This document shows, one piece after another, positions 11,919 to 22,929 of a DNA stretch of 64,000 nt. The notes beneath the pieces are model-generated. The model was not told the DNA's origin, made no database searches, and saw only the letters and a list, made by a program, of their open reading frames with translations. The position numbers and the translations under genes were made by a program. The DNA lies in the NCBI RefSeq assembly GCF_002201575.2, contig NC_058410.1, positions 38,868,608 to 38,932,607 of the forward strand. Direction: 5' to 3'. The DNA is from Neomonachus schauinslandi. Its lineage: Eukaryota > Chordata > Mammalia > Carnivora > Phocidae. The first letter of the stretch is position 1. Each line of letters begins with the position of its first letter.

Positions 11919-12769
11919 TGTAAATTTAACTTCTAAAGAAAATAATGAATTATTTTCTGAAATAGTCGTAACTTGTTATAGTCTCATCAGAGGGATTTCC
12001 GATATGTATGATAGTCCCAGTTCCTCTACATCCTTGCCAACACTTGGTAGTTTTGCTGTTGTTGTTGTTGTTTTTACATTTCAGCCATGTGTAATGGTAT
12101 CTCATTGTGGCTTTAAGTGGCATTTTCCTAATAACTAATTTAGATGCTTATTTTCCATCTTTTTATCCTCTTTGGCAGAGTCCGTTCAAGTCTCTGGCAT
12201 ATGTTTCTCTTTTTTCCTTAATTCTTGAATTTTGAGAGTTCTTTATTCTGGATACAAATCACTTATGACTATACAACTGGCAAATATTTTCACCCATTCT
12301 GTGGGTTGTATTCTCATTCTCTTAATATTATCTTTTTAAGGACAGAAAATTTAATAAGATCAGATTTTTATTTTTGTGTGTTTGCTTCATGCATCTAGTG
12401 TCATCAAGGAATGTTTCCCAAATTTAATTTCATATAGATTTTCTCCCATGTTTTCTTCTAGAAGTTTTATAGTTTCAGGTTTTATTTTTAGGTCTATGAT
12501 CCATTTTTAAATAATTATTTATACACTATGAGGTATAAGTTGAAGTTTTGTGTTTTTAAATTTTTTTTTGCATACGGGTTATCAATTATGCCAACATTAT
12601 TTATTGAAAAGGCAAACCTTCTCCACTGAACTACCCACACATAATCAAAAAAATATTGACCATACAGTTTTGCGTGTATTCTGGACCACATATTCTGTTC
12701 TAATGATCTATTTTGATGACAATACCATATTCGTCTTGATTACTGTAGCTTTATAATGAGGCTTGAAGT

Positions 12770-12853
12770 CTGATAGTATAAGTCACCCAACTTTATTCTT
12801 CTCAAAATTGTTTATTCTAGGCCCTTTGCATTTCCATATACATTTTAGAAGCA
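12770..12853 (+). repeat. 84-bp inverted repeat, left arm (source)
   Basis: The complement of this segment recurs at 13972-14055 with 82 of 84 bases identical. It sits where a normal antisense L1 ORF2 sequence is expected, so it is the likely template. Confidence 0.9.
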
Positions 12854-13971
12854 GCTTTTCAATTTCTTTTTAAAACGCCTGCTGAGATTTTGATTAGGAT
12901 TGTACTGTATCTATAGATAAATTTGGGGAGAACTGACATTTTAACAATATTGTGTCTTCTGAATCACAAACATAATATATCTCTTCAGCTACTCAGTTCT
13001 CTTTAATTTCTCTCAGCGACAATTTTTGTTTTTCAAGGTACAAATATTTAACATGTTTTGTAAGGTTATCTTTAATTACTTCATATTTTCAGCTATTTTA
13101 TATAATATTGTCTTAAAAATTTTCATTTCCTGGTCTTTTGTTGTGAGCATACAAAATACACTTGATTATATAGATCACTCTTGTATCCTACAACCTTGCT
13201 AACCACACATACTAGTTTAGTAGCTTTTTGCAGATTCCATAGGACCTTCTACATAGAAATGTCATGTGCAAATGTAGAGTTTTAATTCTGTCCAAACTGG
13301 ATTTTTTTTCACCTTGCCTGATGCAGTTACCATTTCTTGTGCTCTTCAGTCTTCTGTGTCGATCCAGATTGCACTGTCTAGAACTTCTAGTACTACATTG
13401 ATTAGGTATGGTGAGACCAGACATCTGTGCCTTGTTCTTGATCTTGGTAACCAAGTAATCAGTCTCTCATTATACATATGCTGTTAGTTGTAGGTTTTTT
13501 TTTTTTTTCACAGATGACTATTATTTATTCCTGAAGTTTTAGGTTTCAAATGAGATTTTTGTAAATATCTTTCTGATATTTATATCTAACTTAATTCCAC
13601 AATACTCAGAATCCCCTTAATAGGACTCTGAGAACACACTTCCTTGACTTGGATGTTTTTAAAATTATTAAGAATTTTTATGGTTCATAAATGGTCTGTC
13701 ATGATAAATGCTCCATGTGTGCCTAGAAATAATTTGTATCTTGGGCTATTGCTGGTAGGTATATTACATAATTATCAATTAGATAAAGTGTTTTGTTTTT
13801 AAGATCATGTTACTTGGGGTTTTTATTTGTTTATTAACTTATTAACTTATTTTCAATTATGTAAAGTGTTTGATGGTGGTGTTTAAGTCTTCTGTATCAT
13901 TACTAATGTTCTTTACACTATTAAGAGATTACATGTTGAAATCTTGGACTCTATTTGTGGATTTATAATTG

Positions 13972-14055
13972 TGCTTCTAAAATGTATATGGAAATGCAAA
14001 GGGCCTAGAATAAACAATTTTGGGAAGAATAAAGTAGGGTGACTTATACTATCAG
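13972..14055 (-). repeat. 84-bp inverted repeat, right arm (copy)
   Basis: Reverse complement of 12770-12853 with two mismatches, placed within antisense L1 where the family has other sequence. Flanking L1 sequence resumes at TTCTATTACTTTTTGCC. This looks like the inserted copy. Confidence 0.9.
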
Positions 14056-14577
14056 TTCTATTACTTTTTGCCTTATGTATTTTGAGTCTCTGTTACTGAC
14101 CCATAAACAGTCATGACTTTTAGATTCCACTGGTAAATTGATCCCTTTATCATTATGAAAGGACCCTCTTTATGTCTGGTTATATAATTATTATTTTTTC
14201 TTTAAAATATACTTTGGCAGTTATTATCATAGCCACTCTAGCTTGCTTTAGAGTTTATAGTATGCACCTTTAACTTGTCACACTCTATCCTCATGTGATA
14301 TTGCACTACTTTACATATACCATAAGAGTTATATTATACTGGGAAAACTTCCAGCCTTTGCATTCCAGTTGTTACACCTTCTACCTCAAATATGCTATAA
14401 ACCCCACAATATATTGTTATTATTTGTGCTTTACACAATTATCTTTCAAAGAGATTTGAAAAATAAGAAAAATATTATTTTATAATTAGTCACATTAATT
14501 ACAGGTGTGCTTCTGTCCTTTGTGGAGAGGCAGATTTCCATCTGAAATAATTTCAGTTAGCCTGAAGGACTTCTTTT

Positions 14578-14699
14578 TTAATTTTTAAAAAAGATTGTAT
14601 TTATTTACTTGAGAGAGAGAGAGAGCAGGGAGGGGAGAAGGACAAGGAGACTCTGCACTGAGTGTGGAGCCCCATGCAGGGCTCGATCTCATGACCCTG
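14578..14699 (-). mobile_element. CAN SINE, antisense, 5'-truncated
   Basis: Only the tail and middle remain (AAAGATTGTATTTATTTACTTGAGAG, GGAGCCCCATGCAGGGCTCGATC, ATGACCCTG); the tRNA head is absent. Flanks CTGAAGGACTTCTTTT (14562-14577) and CTGAAGAAGTTCCTTT (14700-14715) are a diverged target duplication. Confidence 0.85.
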
Positions 14700-15274
14700 C
14701 TGAAGAAGTTCCTTTAACATTTCTTGCAGTGGCGGTCTGCTAAGTGATCAATTCTTTCAGTTTTCCAATTTTTAAAAACAAAATCTTAATCTACTATCAG
14801 TTCTGAAGCACAGTGAACAAACTAGGTTGACAGGTTATTTTCTTTCCATACTTTAAAGATGGGGTTCCACCTCTTGTTTGCATTGTTTCCAATGAGAAAC
14901 GTTATCATACTTATTTTTGTTCCTCTGTATCTAAAGTGTCTATTGTCTGTGACTTTTAAGATTTTCTTTTCATCACTGATTCTATCCAATTTTATTTTGA
15001 CATACTTTGGTAGAGTTTTATTCATGTTTCTTTGCTTCATGTTTCATGTTACTGAACTTCATGGATCTGTAGGCTTATAGTTTTCATCAAAGTTGGAAAA
15101 ATTTCTGCCATGATTTATTCAAGTATTTTTCTGTCTACTCTATCTCTTTCTGTTTCACTTAATAAAATTTAGGTAATATTTGCAGTCATGGCAAAAAACA
15201 AAATATCTGCAGAAGAATATATGGAAAGCAGAGAGATGAAGGCTATGGATAAACCATTATGGAAATCTGTATTT

Positions 15275-15673
15275 ATTTTTTATTTTTTTAAAGATATATT
15301 TATTGGGGCACCTGGGTGGCTCAGTCGGTTAAGTGTCTGCCTTTGGCTTAGGTCATGATCCCAGGGTCCTGGGATTGAGCTCCACATCGGGCTCCCTGTT
15401 CGGTGGGGAGCCTGCTTCTTCCTCTCCCACTCCCCCTGCTTGTGTTCTCTCTCTCAAATACATAAAATCTTTTTGAAAAAAATAAAGATATATTTATTTA
15501 TTTTGAGAGAGAGAGAGAGTGCACGGGGCAGGGGGTGGGCAGAGGGAGAGGGAGAGAGAGTCTCAAGCAGAGGCTGTGCTAGCACACAATCCCATTCAGG
15601 GGAGATCCTGAGATCATGACCTGAGCCGAAACAAGAGTTGGATACTTAACCAACTGTGCCGCCCAGGCGCCCC
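15275..15673 (-). mobile_element. CAN SINE, antisense, split by another SINE
   Basis: The T-rich tail is at 15275-15304 and the body at 15499-15673 (GAGAGAGTCTCAAGCAG, ATCATGACCTGAGCCG, GCCGCCCAGGCGCCCC). Target duplication GGAAATCTGTATTTA (15261-15275) and GGGAATCCATATTTA (15674-15688) brackets the whole. The SINE at 15305 inserted into its tail. Confidence 0.9.
15305..15483 (+). mobile_element. CAN SINE, sense, nested in the antisense SINE
   Basis: Complete from GGGGCACCTGGGTGGCTCAG to CATAAAATCTTTTTG. A perfect 15-bp duplication AAAGATATATTTATT lies at 15290-15304 and 15484-15498, and is made of the host SINE's own tail. It is therefore younger than the host. Confidence 0.95.
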
Positions 15674-15780
15674 GGGAATCCATATTTAAAGGGCAGCAAG
15701 AAGAAAGGGAGCCTGTGATGGTGATGGAGAAGGAACAGCAGAGACACAGAGGGAGACCAAGAGGTCTTACGGAGAAAATA

Positions 15781-16272
15781 GTCTGTTTTGGTTATACATA
15801 TCTGCATAATAAATCATTCTAAAATTAGTGGCTTAAAGCAACAGAATTATTTTCCTTCGTTTCTGTGGCTCAGGAATCAGGAGAATAAGCGCTGGTGGTT
15901 CTGGTTTAGCATATTTCATGAAGCTGCAGTCAGAAAGTAACTGGAGCTAGCACAGCTGGGAGTTGAAGTAGCTGGGGCCAGCTGAATCTCTCTTTTCAAC
16001 AATCCCCCTGTCCGCCCCACATAGTTTCTCCACCTGGGCTAGTTTGAGCATCTGCATAGCATGGCAGTTTTAGGTAAGTCATGGCATAAATCTTGGCTGA
16101 TAGCTTTAGGATCACTTATTCCATAGAGCCAAGTAGAAGCTACATCGCGTTATAAATCACAGAGCATACTACTGCTATAGTCTATTGGTCAAAACAATCA
16201 CAACAGCCCTCCCTGGTTCAAGGGTAGGGACACAGACATCACTCTCCATGGAACAAATATAAAGTCATAGCG
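15781..16272 (-). mobile_element. MLT1-type MaLR LTR, antisense
   Basis: The plus strand reads TATACATATCTGCATAATAAATCATTC, TTAGTGGCTTAAAGCAACAGAATTATT, TTTCTGTGGCTCAGGAATC, AAGCTGCAGTCAG, the complement of an old MLT1 LTR. It ends around the CACTCTCCATGG block. Confidence 0.7.
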
Positions 16273-16647
16273 TGAAAAAGGCATGAAGGATGAGAGCTAT
16301 TGTTGCAATGATCTTTGGAAATACGATCTGACACATAGTTCAAAAGAGGAGACAGATTTAAGAAGAAAAGAAAAAAAAAAAGTTACAAGTGCTAATTGTT
16401 ACAGAGAACCTAGGTTAGATGAGCGTTGAAAACTGACAACTCTTTGGCCGTTAAGTATTCATTGGCATATGGTCTGAGCACTGTTGTATTTGTTAGTTAC
16501 AAAAGTATGTAAATAAAAATAGATTACACCGAAACAAAAACAACTATAAAGGCATGAAAACAATACCATGAATAATAAGTAAGAAGTGTTTATCACTGAA
16601 TAATACATATTGCAGAGTTTAATTTTTCATCTTAATTTTAATATTGA
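16273..16647. other. Unassigned AT-rich DNA
   Basis: A-rich stretch with a poly(A) run near 16370. No gene or recognised repeat. Confidence 0.5.
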
Positions 16648-16882
16648 AATAAATACCAGTTTTTGAGTCCCTATCTTGTGCTAGGTACTTAAATACGTGT
16701 ATCTTTGAAAACTTTATGAGGTAGGGATTATTATAAATATTTTACATATGGAAATTCTGAGTCTCACAAAGGTTACGTATACTGGCGAAACTCATCCTTC
16801 TGATAACTGAGCTCATTTCAGAGTCTAGGTCTTTCTGACTCCAGAGCCCCTGCTTTTCCCACTATGCTTGACTGGCTGTAAG
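16648..16882 (-). mobile_element. MIR SINE, antisense, near full length
   Basis: The plus strand shows TTGAGTCCCTATCTTGTGCTAGGTACTT, TTTATGAGGTAGGGATTATTA, TTTTACATATGGAAATTCTGAGTCTCACAAAGG, GAGTCTAGGTCTTTCTGACTCCAGAGCCCCTGC, in MIR complement order. Confidence 0.85.
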
Positions 16883-18150
16883 ATCAATGACAGCAAATTC
16901 TCCTTATTATTTATCAATTAACATTCACAGTAATAGTCCATCCAAACATTTAATGATTTAAGTAACTAAAAATGAAAAAAAAAAACAACTCAGTTTCCAG
17001 TGTTGCTTCATCACTTTGAATGCTCACAGAAAAGAACACAAGTATGCATTTGTACTTGACTATCAATATCAGCAAGAGAAATATTTAAGCTATTTAGATT
17101 AAAAAAATCATTTAAATCCAACCATTTTTTTTTTTTTTACCAGTTTGCTCAAATGTGTGTGTTTTTTCATGTTTACCTTGGGGATTATTTATTATTTTGA
17201 AAATGATTTTCTTTTGTATGTCATGAAGTTGAGGGCTTGGGGATTTACTCAACCATTTATAATAGGATCCTGAGGAACACATAGCAAACATTGGACAGCC
17301 CCAAACACAGACTATCTGTAGGAAAGGTCAGAACCTCACAGGATTTTCATTGAACCTTAAAAAACAAACACTTCAGCTCCGCACTTCAATGTCTTGGCTC
17401 AATGCAATTCTAACCCTGCTGAAAATAGTAAAATAAAGAGGATATTTGATCCAGGTTGCAAGTGAGCTATTTTTGTTGTTGTTTTTCTGTTGGTTTTTTT
17501 TGTTTTGTTTTGGTTTGTTTGTTTGTTTATTTGGTTTTCTTTGCAAGCAAAGGATGTAGACAAAATTCAATTCATTCATTAGTTAGGCATGAATAACCTA
17601 TTAAGCCAAATTTGAGTGTGCTAATTCCCCTTATCAATTAAAAACAAAAACAAAAACAAAAAATTAATGTTTCTAAGGTAACACATAGCAATAATTTGAA
17701 CACAGGAATTAACAGCTAAACAAGGTTTAAACTTGGTTAGGCTGTGCAAGCAAACATCTTTCTTTATGTATTCTTGTTTTAGATATGCATCTGAAATTTT
17801 CATAGCCCTTCCATTTCAGCCCTTACAAAAATGTGGATTATTTACTGTTGTCTTTTCAATTTGGTAAAATATATTTAATTCAGCTCCCCAGAAGTCAACC
17901 ATCAGTAAGTTCTATTCAGCTGCCATTATATAAAAAGTTCAATTTAAATGAGTGCCTTGAGCCAAATAACAGATTCAAAGGAAATTAAATTAATAATAAA
18001 TCACATTAATATTATTTAATATTTGATATTTATAAACTTTTTAATCCTAATATATCAAATCATACTTTTGTTTTTCCTGTCACTCTCTAGGCTATTTCAT
18101 TTGCATCTTGCTTTAACCTCTCACCCTAAATTCAATTCATTCATTTATTT
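16883..18150. other. Unassigned AT-rich DNA with simple repeats
   Basis: Holds T14 near 17127, a (TTTG)n-like stretch at 17466-17538 and (AAAAAC)n at about 17640-17663. The frames at 17373-17579 and 17621-17803 are by-products of these. The end (18131-18166) resembles an L2/MIR tail that served as target for the L1 at 18167. Confidence 0.5.
17466..17538 (+). repeat. T/G-rich simple repeat, (TTTG)n-like
   Basis: TTGTTG, TTTTGTTTTG and four GTTT units in succession. Confidence 0.8.
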
Positions 18151-18166
18151 AAAATAACCTACCATT

Positions 18167-18691
18167 GAGCCCAAATGTCCATCGACCGATGAATGGATAA
18201 AGAAGAATAATAATGGAATATTACTCAGCCATCAAAAAGAATGAAATCTTGCTATTTGCAGCAATGTGGATGGAGCTGGAATGTACTAGGCTAAGTGAAA
18301 TAAGTCAGTCAAAGACAAATACCAAATGATTTCACTCGTATGTGGAATTTAAGAAACATAAGAGATGAACATAGGGGAAGGAAGAAAAAAAAAAAGAGGG
18401 AGGGAAATCATAAGAGACTGCTAACTATAGAGAACAAACTGAGGGTTGCTGGAGGGGGGGTGGGTGAGGGATGGGCTAAATGGGTGATGGACATTAAGTA
18501 AGGCATTTGTTTATGATGACCACTGGGTGTTGTATATAAGTGATGAATCACTAAATTCCACTCCTGAAACCAATATTACACTATATGTTAACTAAGTAGA
18601 ATTTAAATAACTTGAAACAAAAAAAAATTTTTTTAATTAATTATTCTCTGCTTGCTGTTTTGATCATCACACCCCCCAAAAATACATATAC
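18167..18691 (+). mobile_element. 5'-truncated carnivore L1 3' end with target duplications
   Basis: Starts at GAGCCCAAATGTCCATCGACC and runs through ACTCAGCCATCAAAAAG, GGATGGAGCTGGAATGTAC, GAAATAAGTCAGTC to the carnivore-type UTR (GAGGGTTGCTGGAGG, CACTGGGTGTTGTATATAAG, CCACTCCTGAAACCAATATTAC). Its A-run is at about 18619-18628. Duplication AAAATAACCTACCATT (18151-18166) and AAAATAACTTACTATT (18692-18707) frames it, at a TTT/AAAA endonuclease-type site. About 60 bases after the A-run also lie inside the duplication. Confidence 0.9.
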
Positions 18692-18707
18692 AAAATAACT
18701 TACTATT

Positions 18708-19279
18708 AAATGCCAGACACTGTGTTAATCATAATTAACAATTCCTAGTATGCAGTAAACAATCCTGCTTTACTGCTGCTAGCATATTATCTTTTGATCT
18801 ACCAGTTTCATCTCTGTGACTGGAGAAGAAATGTCTTCTGAGTTGCACGTTTTTACACAATATGCACTGATGAGTATATCTGATAATGGACAACAGTTAT
18901 TACCAAGCCTTAATATTACAAAATAAAAGGGTTTTGCATGAATGACGTGAGCTGATAGTCCATGTAAAGTGAACTCATGTTGTATGTTCACAGTACTTCT
19001 TTAATCCTGGTATGAGTTAACAACACCAAATCACAAGTGATTATCCCTACTGGTACATAACAATGAACAGAAGATAATAGCAACTCATTTACCAGAGCAT
19101 TTACTAAAAACACTACAGTTAAGTCCTTGTCAGAGATACTGTGATAAATGCAGTTAGATTCAACACAAAGAGTTTTAAGAGAAGCTGGAATACTTCCACT
19201 GTGCATGGATGGCATATAAAGAAATGCCCCACAGAAACACTTCACAGGGATAGACTTTTAGGTAACACTCAGAAGTCAT
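18708..19279. other. Unassigned DNA
   Basis: The first 50 bases (AAATGCCAGACACTGTGTTAATC) are an L2/MIR tail remnant. The rest is unrecognised. Frames at 18779-18991 and 18988-19245 on the minus strand have no domain. Confidence 0.5.
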
Positions 19280-19419
19280 TTGTGTGTTCAGTCACTACTA
19301 ATGCCCTGCTTGGGTCTTAATATATACCATTTGTTAGAAGTAAAAACCATCTGCCTCTCCAAAGTTTCAGGGAAGTTAGAAGATTTAATATTATTTTGTT
19401 CATTATGGTTGCCAGTCAT

Positions 19420-19603
19420 AGCAAGAGCCCTCAAGAGGAAAGCCTGTGAGCAGCAGTTGGAAGAGGTAGGCAAACGTCTGCTTTCTGAAGAGAAAAACCA
19501 AGGTCAATTAACCACTCAGGATATTTTTTCGAAGATGATGGTACAAGTTGAAAATGTGCCTTTTCAGGTTTTGACAGTGGCAGCCATTGTCTGGTCCTCT
19601 TAA
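19420..19603 (+). other. Unidentified open reading segment, possible retrocopy fragment
   Basis: The 3' half of the 107-residue frame 19280-19603 gives a charged, helix-like peptide beginning ARALKRKACEQQLEEVGKRL and continuing with a Lys/Glu/Gln-rich part, unlike the low-complexity frames around it. It ends with a stop at 19601-19603, and an AATAAA lies at about 19650. I do not recognise the protein. There are no convincing intron borders (a GT after the GAAGAG at 19463 is the only candidate donor), and no poly(A) tail. It may be a decayed processed pseudogene or chance. Confidence 0.25.
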
Positions 19604-21344
19604 TTTTTTTAAAATGTTATTTGTTGTCTAAAACTCTGATGGGGTATGAATAAAGAAAATGAATATAATTACGTATATATGTGGTGAGATATCTGTTGTA
19701 GGCATCTACTTTTTTCTTCTATTTGAAATCCTAGCCAGCAGAATTTATAGTTACAATTTTATTTTCATAGTGCTTTATTAAGGAATTCTATATTACTGGA
19801 ATGGAGATAAAGCTATACAAAAGCCAAATGCAGGAGAAACAATATAATCCACATAAAAACATGAACTCATCATTTGTCCAGCCTCTTTGGGTATCTTTGT
19901 TTTGACCCCACAAAGCAACTGGATTAATAATATAGTTGGCCAATCTGAACCAATCTGGGGCAAACTTAGAACATTCAAAGGGAACGTGCTTGGCACACAG
20001 TCAATTGTTAATTGTTTTACTGTGCAGATAATGAGCTTCTACACATGGTTCCTTTAACAATTTTAACTACTGAGAAGTCTATATTTTTTGTTCTCTTTTT
20101 AAGAAGTTCTCTTTTGTTCTCTTTTTTAAAGAAGTTACCCTATAGCTTTATTCTTCTCTTTATAATTCTACTCAATTCTGTATTTGTACTCAGGTTCTAT
20201 GTGTAATTTTAGACTTCACCTACACATAAACAAAAAAGCTCATTTTGTGTAACCTACCCTCACTCCATTTCTTTCTAATCATCTCTACCTGAAAACCAAA
20301 TATGTTACCTTAACTGCACTTTGATGGGCAAATGCCTCTAGGAAACTGGGTTTCTAAGCAATGTTGCAGAGACTAAGAGCAAGACAAAGGAAATGGTTCC
20401 CTATTTCAACTGTCAGAAAAAGGGATTCCTTCATAATGCATTAATGCCTACAGAACTGGTGGAATATTTGATTTAATTTTTCATAAGCTGTCGTCAAAAA
20501 CCTGTCTTTTCAAATAACTATTTTTCTGAAGTTATTGTCTGATTTTTCTTTTCTTTTCTTTTTTAAACAGTTTATTACCAAGTTTAAATTCACCTTGGCT
20601 AACTCAAAGTGATTTTTAATTCAGACTGGCTATCTTAATAGTGTTTTTTTTTCTAATTCTTCTTCATCAATTCATCTTCCCTTTATATGCACACTCTGTT
20701 CAAATGATCATATTCCAGGATAATCAGGACAAAATGGGAGAAATCTTGCTAACAAGACAGTGTGCAACGTTTTCAACACCATCAGCAATAATTCAGAATC
20801 TTGTATTTGCAATTAAAGGTATTATAAATACAGGGAGATCACAATTAAGTTATTTTTTGCTCCTCTCACTAGTACGATTAGGGACTTAAGAAAAAAAAAA
20901 TTGTGCCACAGAAAGGTTAAAACATTGTCAGACCTGGAGAGTAATTCAGGAAGGAACAAATAGGGCATATAGACTACTATTTGCAGTGATGCATTATCAT
21001 ACATGTCTTCTACTGTTTCTGAATGAGTCATTTCAGGACTACTAATCTGCCGCTTTCTGGCAACAATAACAGTTAGTCTGGATCATTGAAAGAGATAGGA
21101 GTCACCTCAACCAAATTGTATATGCATTTTTCTGGCATGAAATTTAGAGCTCAGTAGCCCTCAGTCTTAGGCAATTGTGTGTCTGCAATCTTCAATGTAT
21201 GTTTAACTAATCAAAAACATAGTTCCCACTCCCTAGCAGCAATCAGGGCACCTTGGTTTTCACAATCCCCTCAAGCTATAAGGAACAAAGTCCCTTAGCT
21301 ATGGAGTTTCATTTCACACAGGAATTTTAGGAATTTTGTCATGA
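19604..21344. other. Unassigned DNA
   Basis: About 1.7 kb without recognised genes or transposons. A 25-bp imperfect tandem duplication (TTTGTTCTCTTTTTAAGAAG and its repeat) lies at about 20086-20135. Confidence 0.5.
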
Positions 21345-21696
21345 CTGATGAGAGAATCAGAATATGCTACCCCCAAAACATGCCACTTTGGCATAAGGAT
21401 TATTTTGAGCTGAAGGCAACTGAAAATTAAAAGATGTAGGAAGAGTTCTTTGCTCCTCTTCTTATCTGCCTAAGCAGGGCATAAAGCTTCCTTTGAAAAA
21501 GGTGCCTCTCCTTGTACCAGGGAGAGAAGAGAGTGACTCTTATGGAAGATAGGGAGTCAACACCAAGATGAGTTTGCCTAAACAAACCTTACTAAAATAA
21601 CCTGTATCTTCCATTAGCTCTCCCATATACTTTCTAGTCACTTACCACACTTTATCCTTCCTTGAATCCCAGCCCCTCTTTCCTTTGTTAAAAGGG

Positions 21697-21704
21697 TATA
21701 TAAG
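21697..21704 (+). promoter_or_regulatory. TATA box of the LTR
   Basis: TATATAAG in a GGG...CCCC context, about 73 bases before the LTR AATAAA, as expected for an LTR promoter with a short R region. Confidence 0.5.
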
Positions 21705-21769
21705 CCCCAAGTCTAAGCACTTCTTTGAGTTTTATTTCTTTTCTGTGAACTCCCATGTACAGAAATATT

Positions 21770-21775
21770 AATAAA
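21770..21775 (+). terminator. LTR polyadenylation signal
   Basis: AATAAA followed by a GT-rich stretch (TTGTGTACC). Confidence 0.5.
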
Positions 21776-21905
21776 AATTGTGTACCCTTTCTCTTGTTAA
21801 TCTATCTTTTGTTAGTTTAATTTGCATGCCCCATGGTATTGAATCTAAGAGGGTAGAGGAAAAGTTTTCCTCCTCAATACTGACCTGGTATTAGAAGCGT
21901 AAAAT

Positions 21906-22929
21906 ACTGTGGCAGGTGACGAGATGTGACTTGAGAGTCATTGTCTGTAAACCGGTAGTGATTCTAATAGAGGTAACTTTAATAGCTTAATAGATGTAAC
22001 TTAACAATTAACACACAGCAATGAAGGTTGAGGTATGCAGAGAATAAAGAAAAATAAACTAGAAGCACAGAGAAAGTGGAGGAGAGAGTGAGACGGTAAA
22101 TGAGGATTGATTATAGTTCTTCATGAGACATAGCTGCTTTTAAAGGTTACAGATTAAATTTATTTTGCCCCAGTTTGAGAAAAAACAGTGAAATGGACAG
22201 AGTGAATGCTAATCACAGAATGGAAAGCAGACACACAGATAAGAAATTTTCATTTCAGAGAGAACCATTCCTCGGTTAAAACAAAAATACAGAAGAAAAA
22301 TTTTGCAAAGCGTATAAAAAAGACGTAAAGTCCCTTCAAAAATCATTTGATGTAGACTGTGTGTACTGTAAATCATCCACATATGCAAAAGATTAAACAC
22401 TAGTCAAAGAACCAAATCAAATAATCCATCATTTCAGTCCAGGACAAAATGGGATAAGAGTGCTAAGGGCACATAAATGATCAGTACTGAGGTAACACAT
22501 TTTTAGGGAGAGTTCAAAGGAACATGACACCTCATTCCCTTGGACTCAAGGGATAAGAAATCTTTTCAGTTTCTGAATGAGGAAAAAGCACAATATTGGC
22601 ATACAGCACACAATATTTCTACTTGTTGTATATCATATGCCCAAATTAATTTATAGCAATGTACATATTTCCTATTTGAAAGTTACTCTAGCAAAAGCCT
22701 CCATTACCCTTGGAGAATCCCATGATATTGGTGTATAAACATAATCTTGGAAGACCCTATTTTTTATTATAAAGAATTATTTCATATTCAAAGAGAACTG
22801 AGCAAATAGACCCCTGATAACATTTTTTCTTAATCTGGTTTCAAACTGGTTTTGCTACAAATTACTCTAGCTCTTCAAGTACATAACTTTATATAAAACA
22901 ATAATTTTTTATTTTATAAAAAAATGTAG
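21906..22929. other. Unassigned DNA
   Basis: About 1 kb. The first bases after the LTR (GGTATTAGAAGCG) might be remnant retroviral leader, which is weak. Nothing else recognised. Confidence 0.45.

Larger units (their letters stand above)
11190..15180 (-). mobile_element. Old L1 LINE, antisense (ORF2 part and 3' UTR)
   Basis: Read in antisense this is a 5'-truncated L1. The 3' UTR is at the low end (GAGGTATAATTGACATAAAATAC near 11226, GCTGAATAGTATTCTATTGTG near 11567). ORF2 complement follows (TCCTTGCCAACACTTGG near 12031, ACAACCTTGCTAACC near 13190, TTGATCCCTTTATCATTATG near 14138, CTGTAGGCTTATAG near 15067). Stops are frequent and it cannot encode protein. SINEs interrupt it at 11772-11918 and 14578-14699. 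Simple repeats inside are C12 at about 11341, (GTT)n at about 12055 and T16 at about 13495. An 84-bp internal inverted copy lies at 13972-14055. Confidence 0.85.
21345..21905 (+). mobile_element. Probable solo ERV LTR, sense
   Basis: Has LTR organisation: a U3-like part (ATTTTGAGCTGAAGGCAACTG near 21402), a TATA box TATATAAG at 21697-21704, a polyadenylation signal AATAAA at 21770-21775 about 70 bases on, a GT-rich element, and a U5-like end with TCTAAGAGGGTAGAGG. There is no gag, pol or env beside it. ERV1-class is my guess. Edges are approximate. Confidence 0.65.

Noticed and set aside
15305..15380. tRNA gene
   Set aside because: SINE heads are tRNA-derived and keep A/B-box-like sequence, but they are joined to SINE bodies and lack a proper tRNA 3' half.
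20086..20135. 25-bp tandem duplication of TTTGTTCTCTTTTTAAGAAG
   Set aside because: Short and pyrimidine-rich; ordinary slippage explains it.
20469..20515. Similarity between 20469-20515 and 34010-34057 (GATTTAATTTTT...AAAAACCTGT)
   Set aside because: The shared stretch is short and AT-rich; it may be an unnamed old repeat, but I cannot delimit it.
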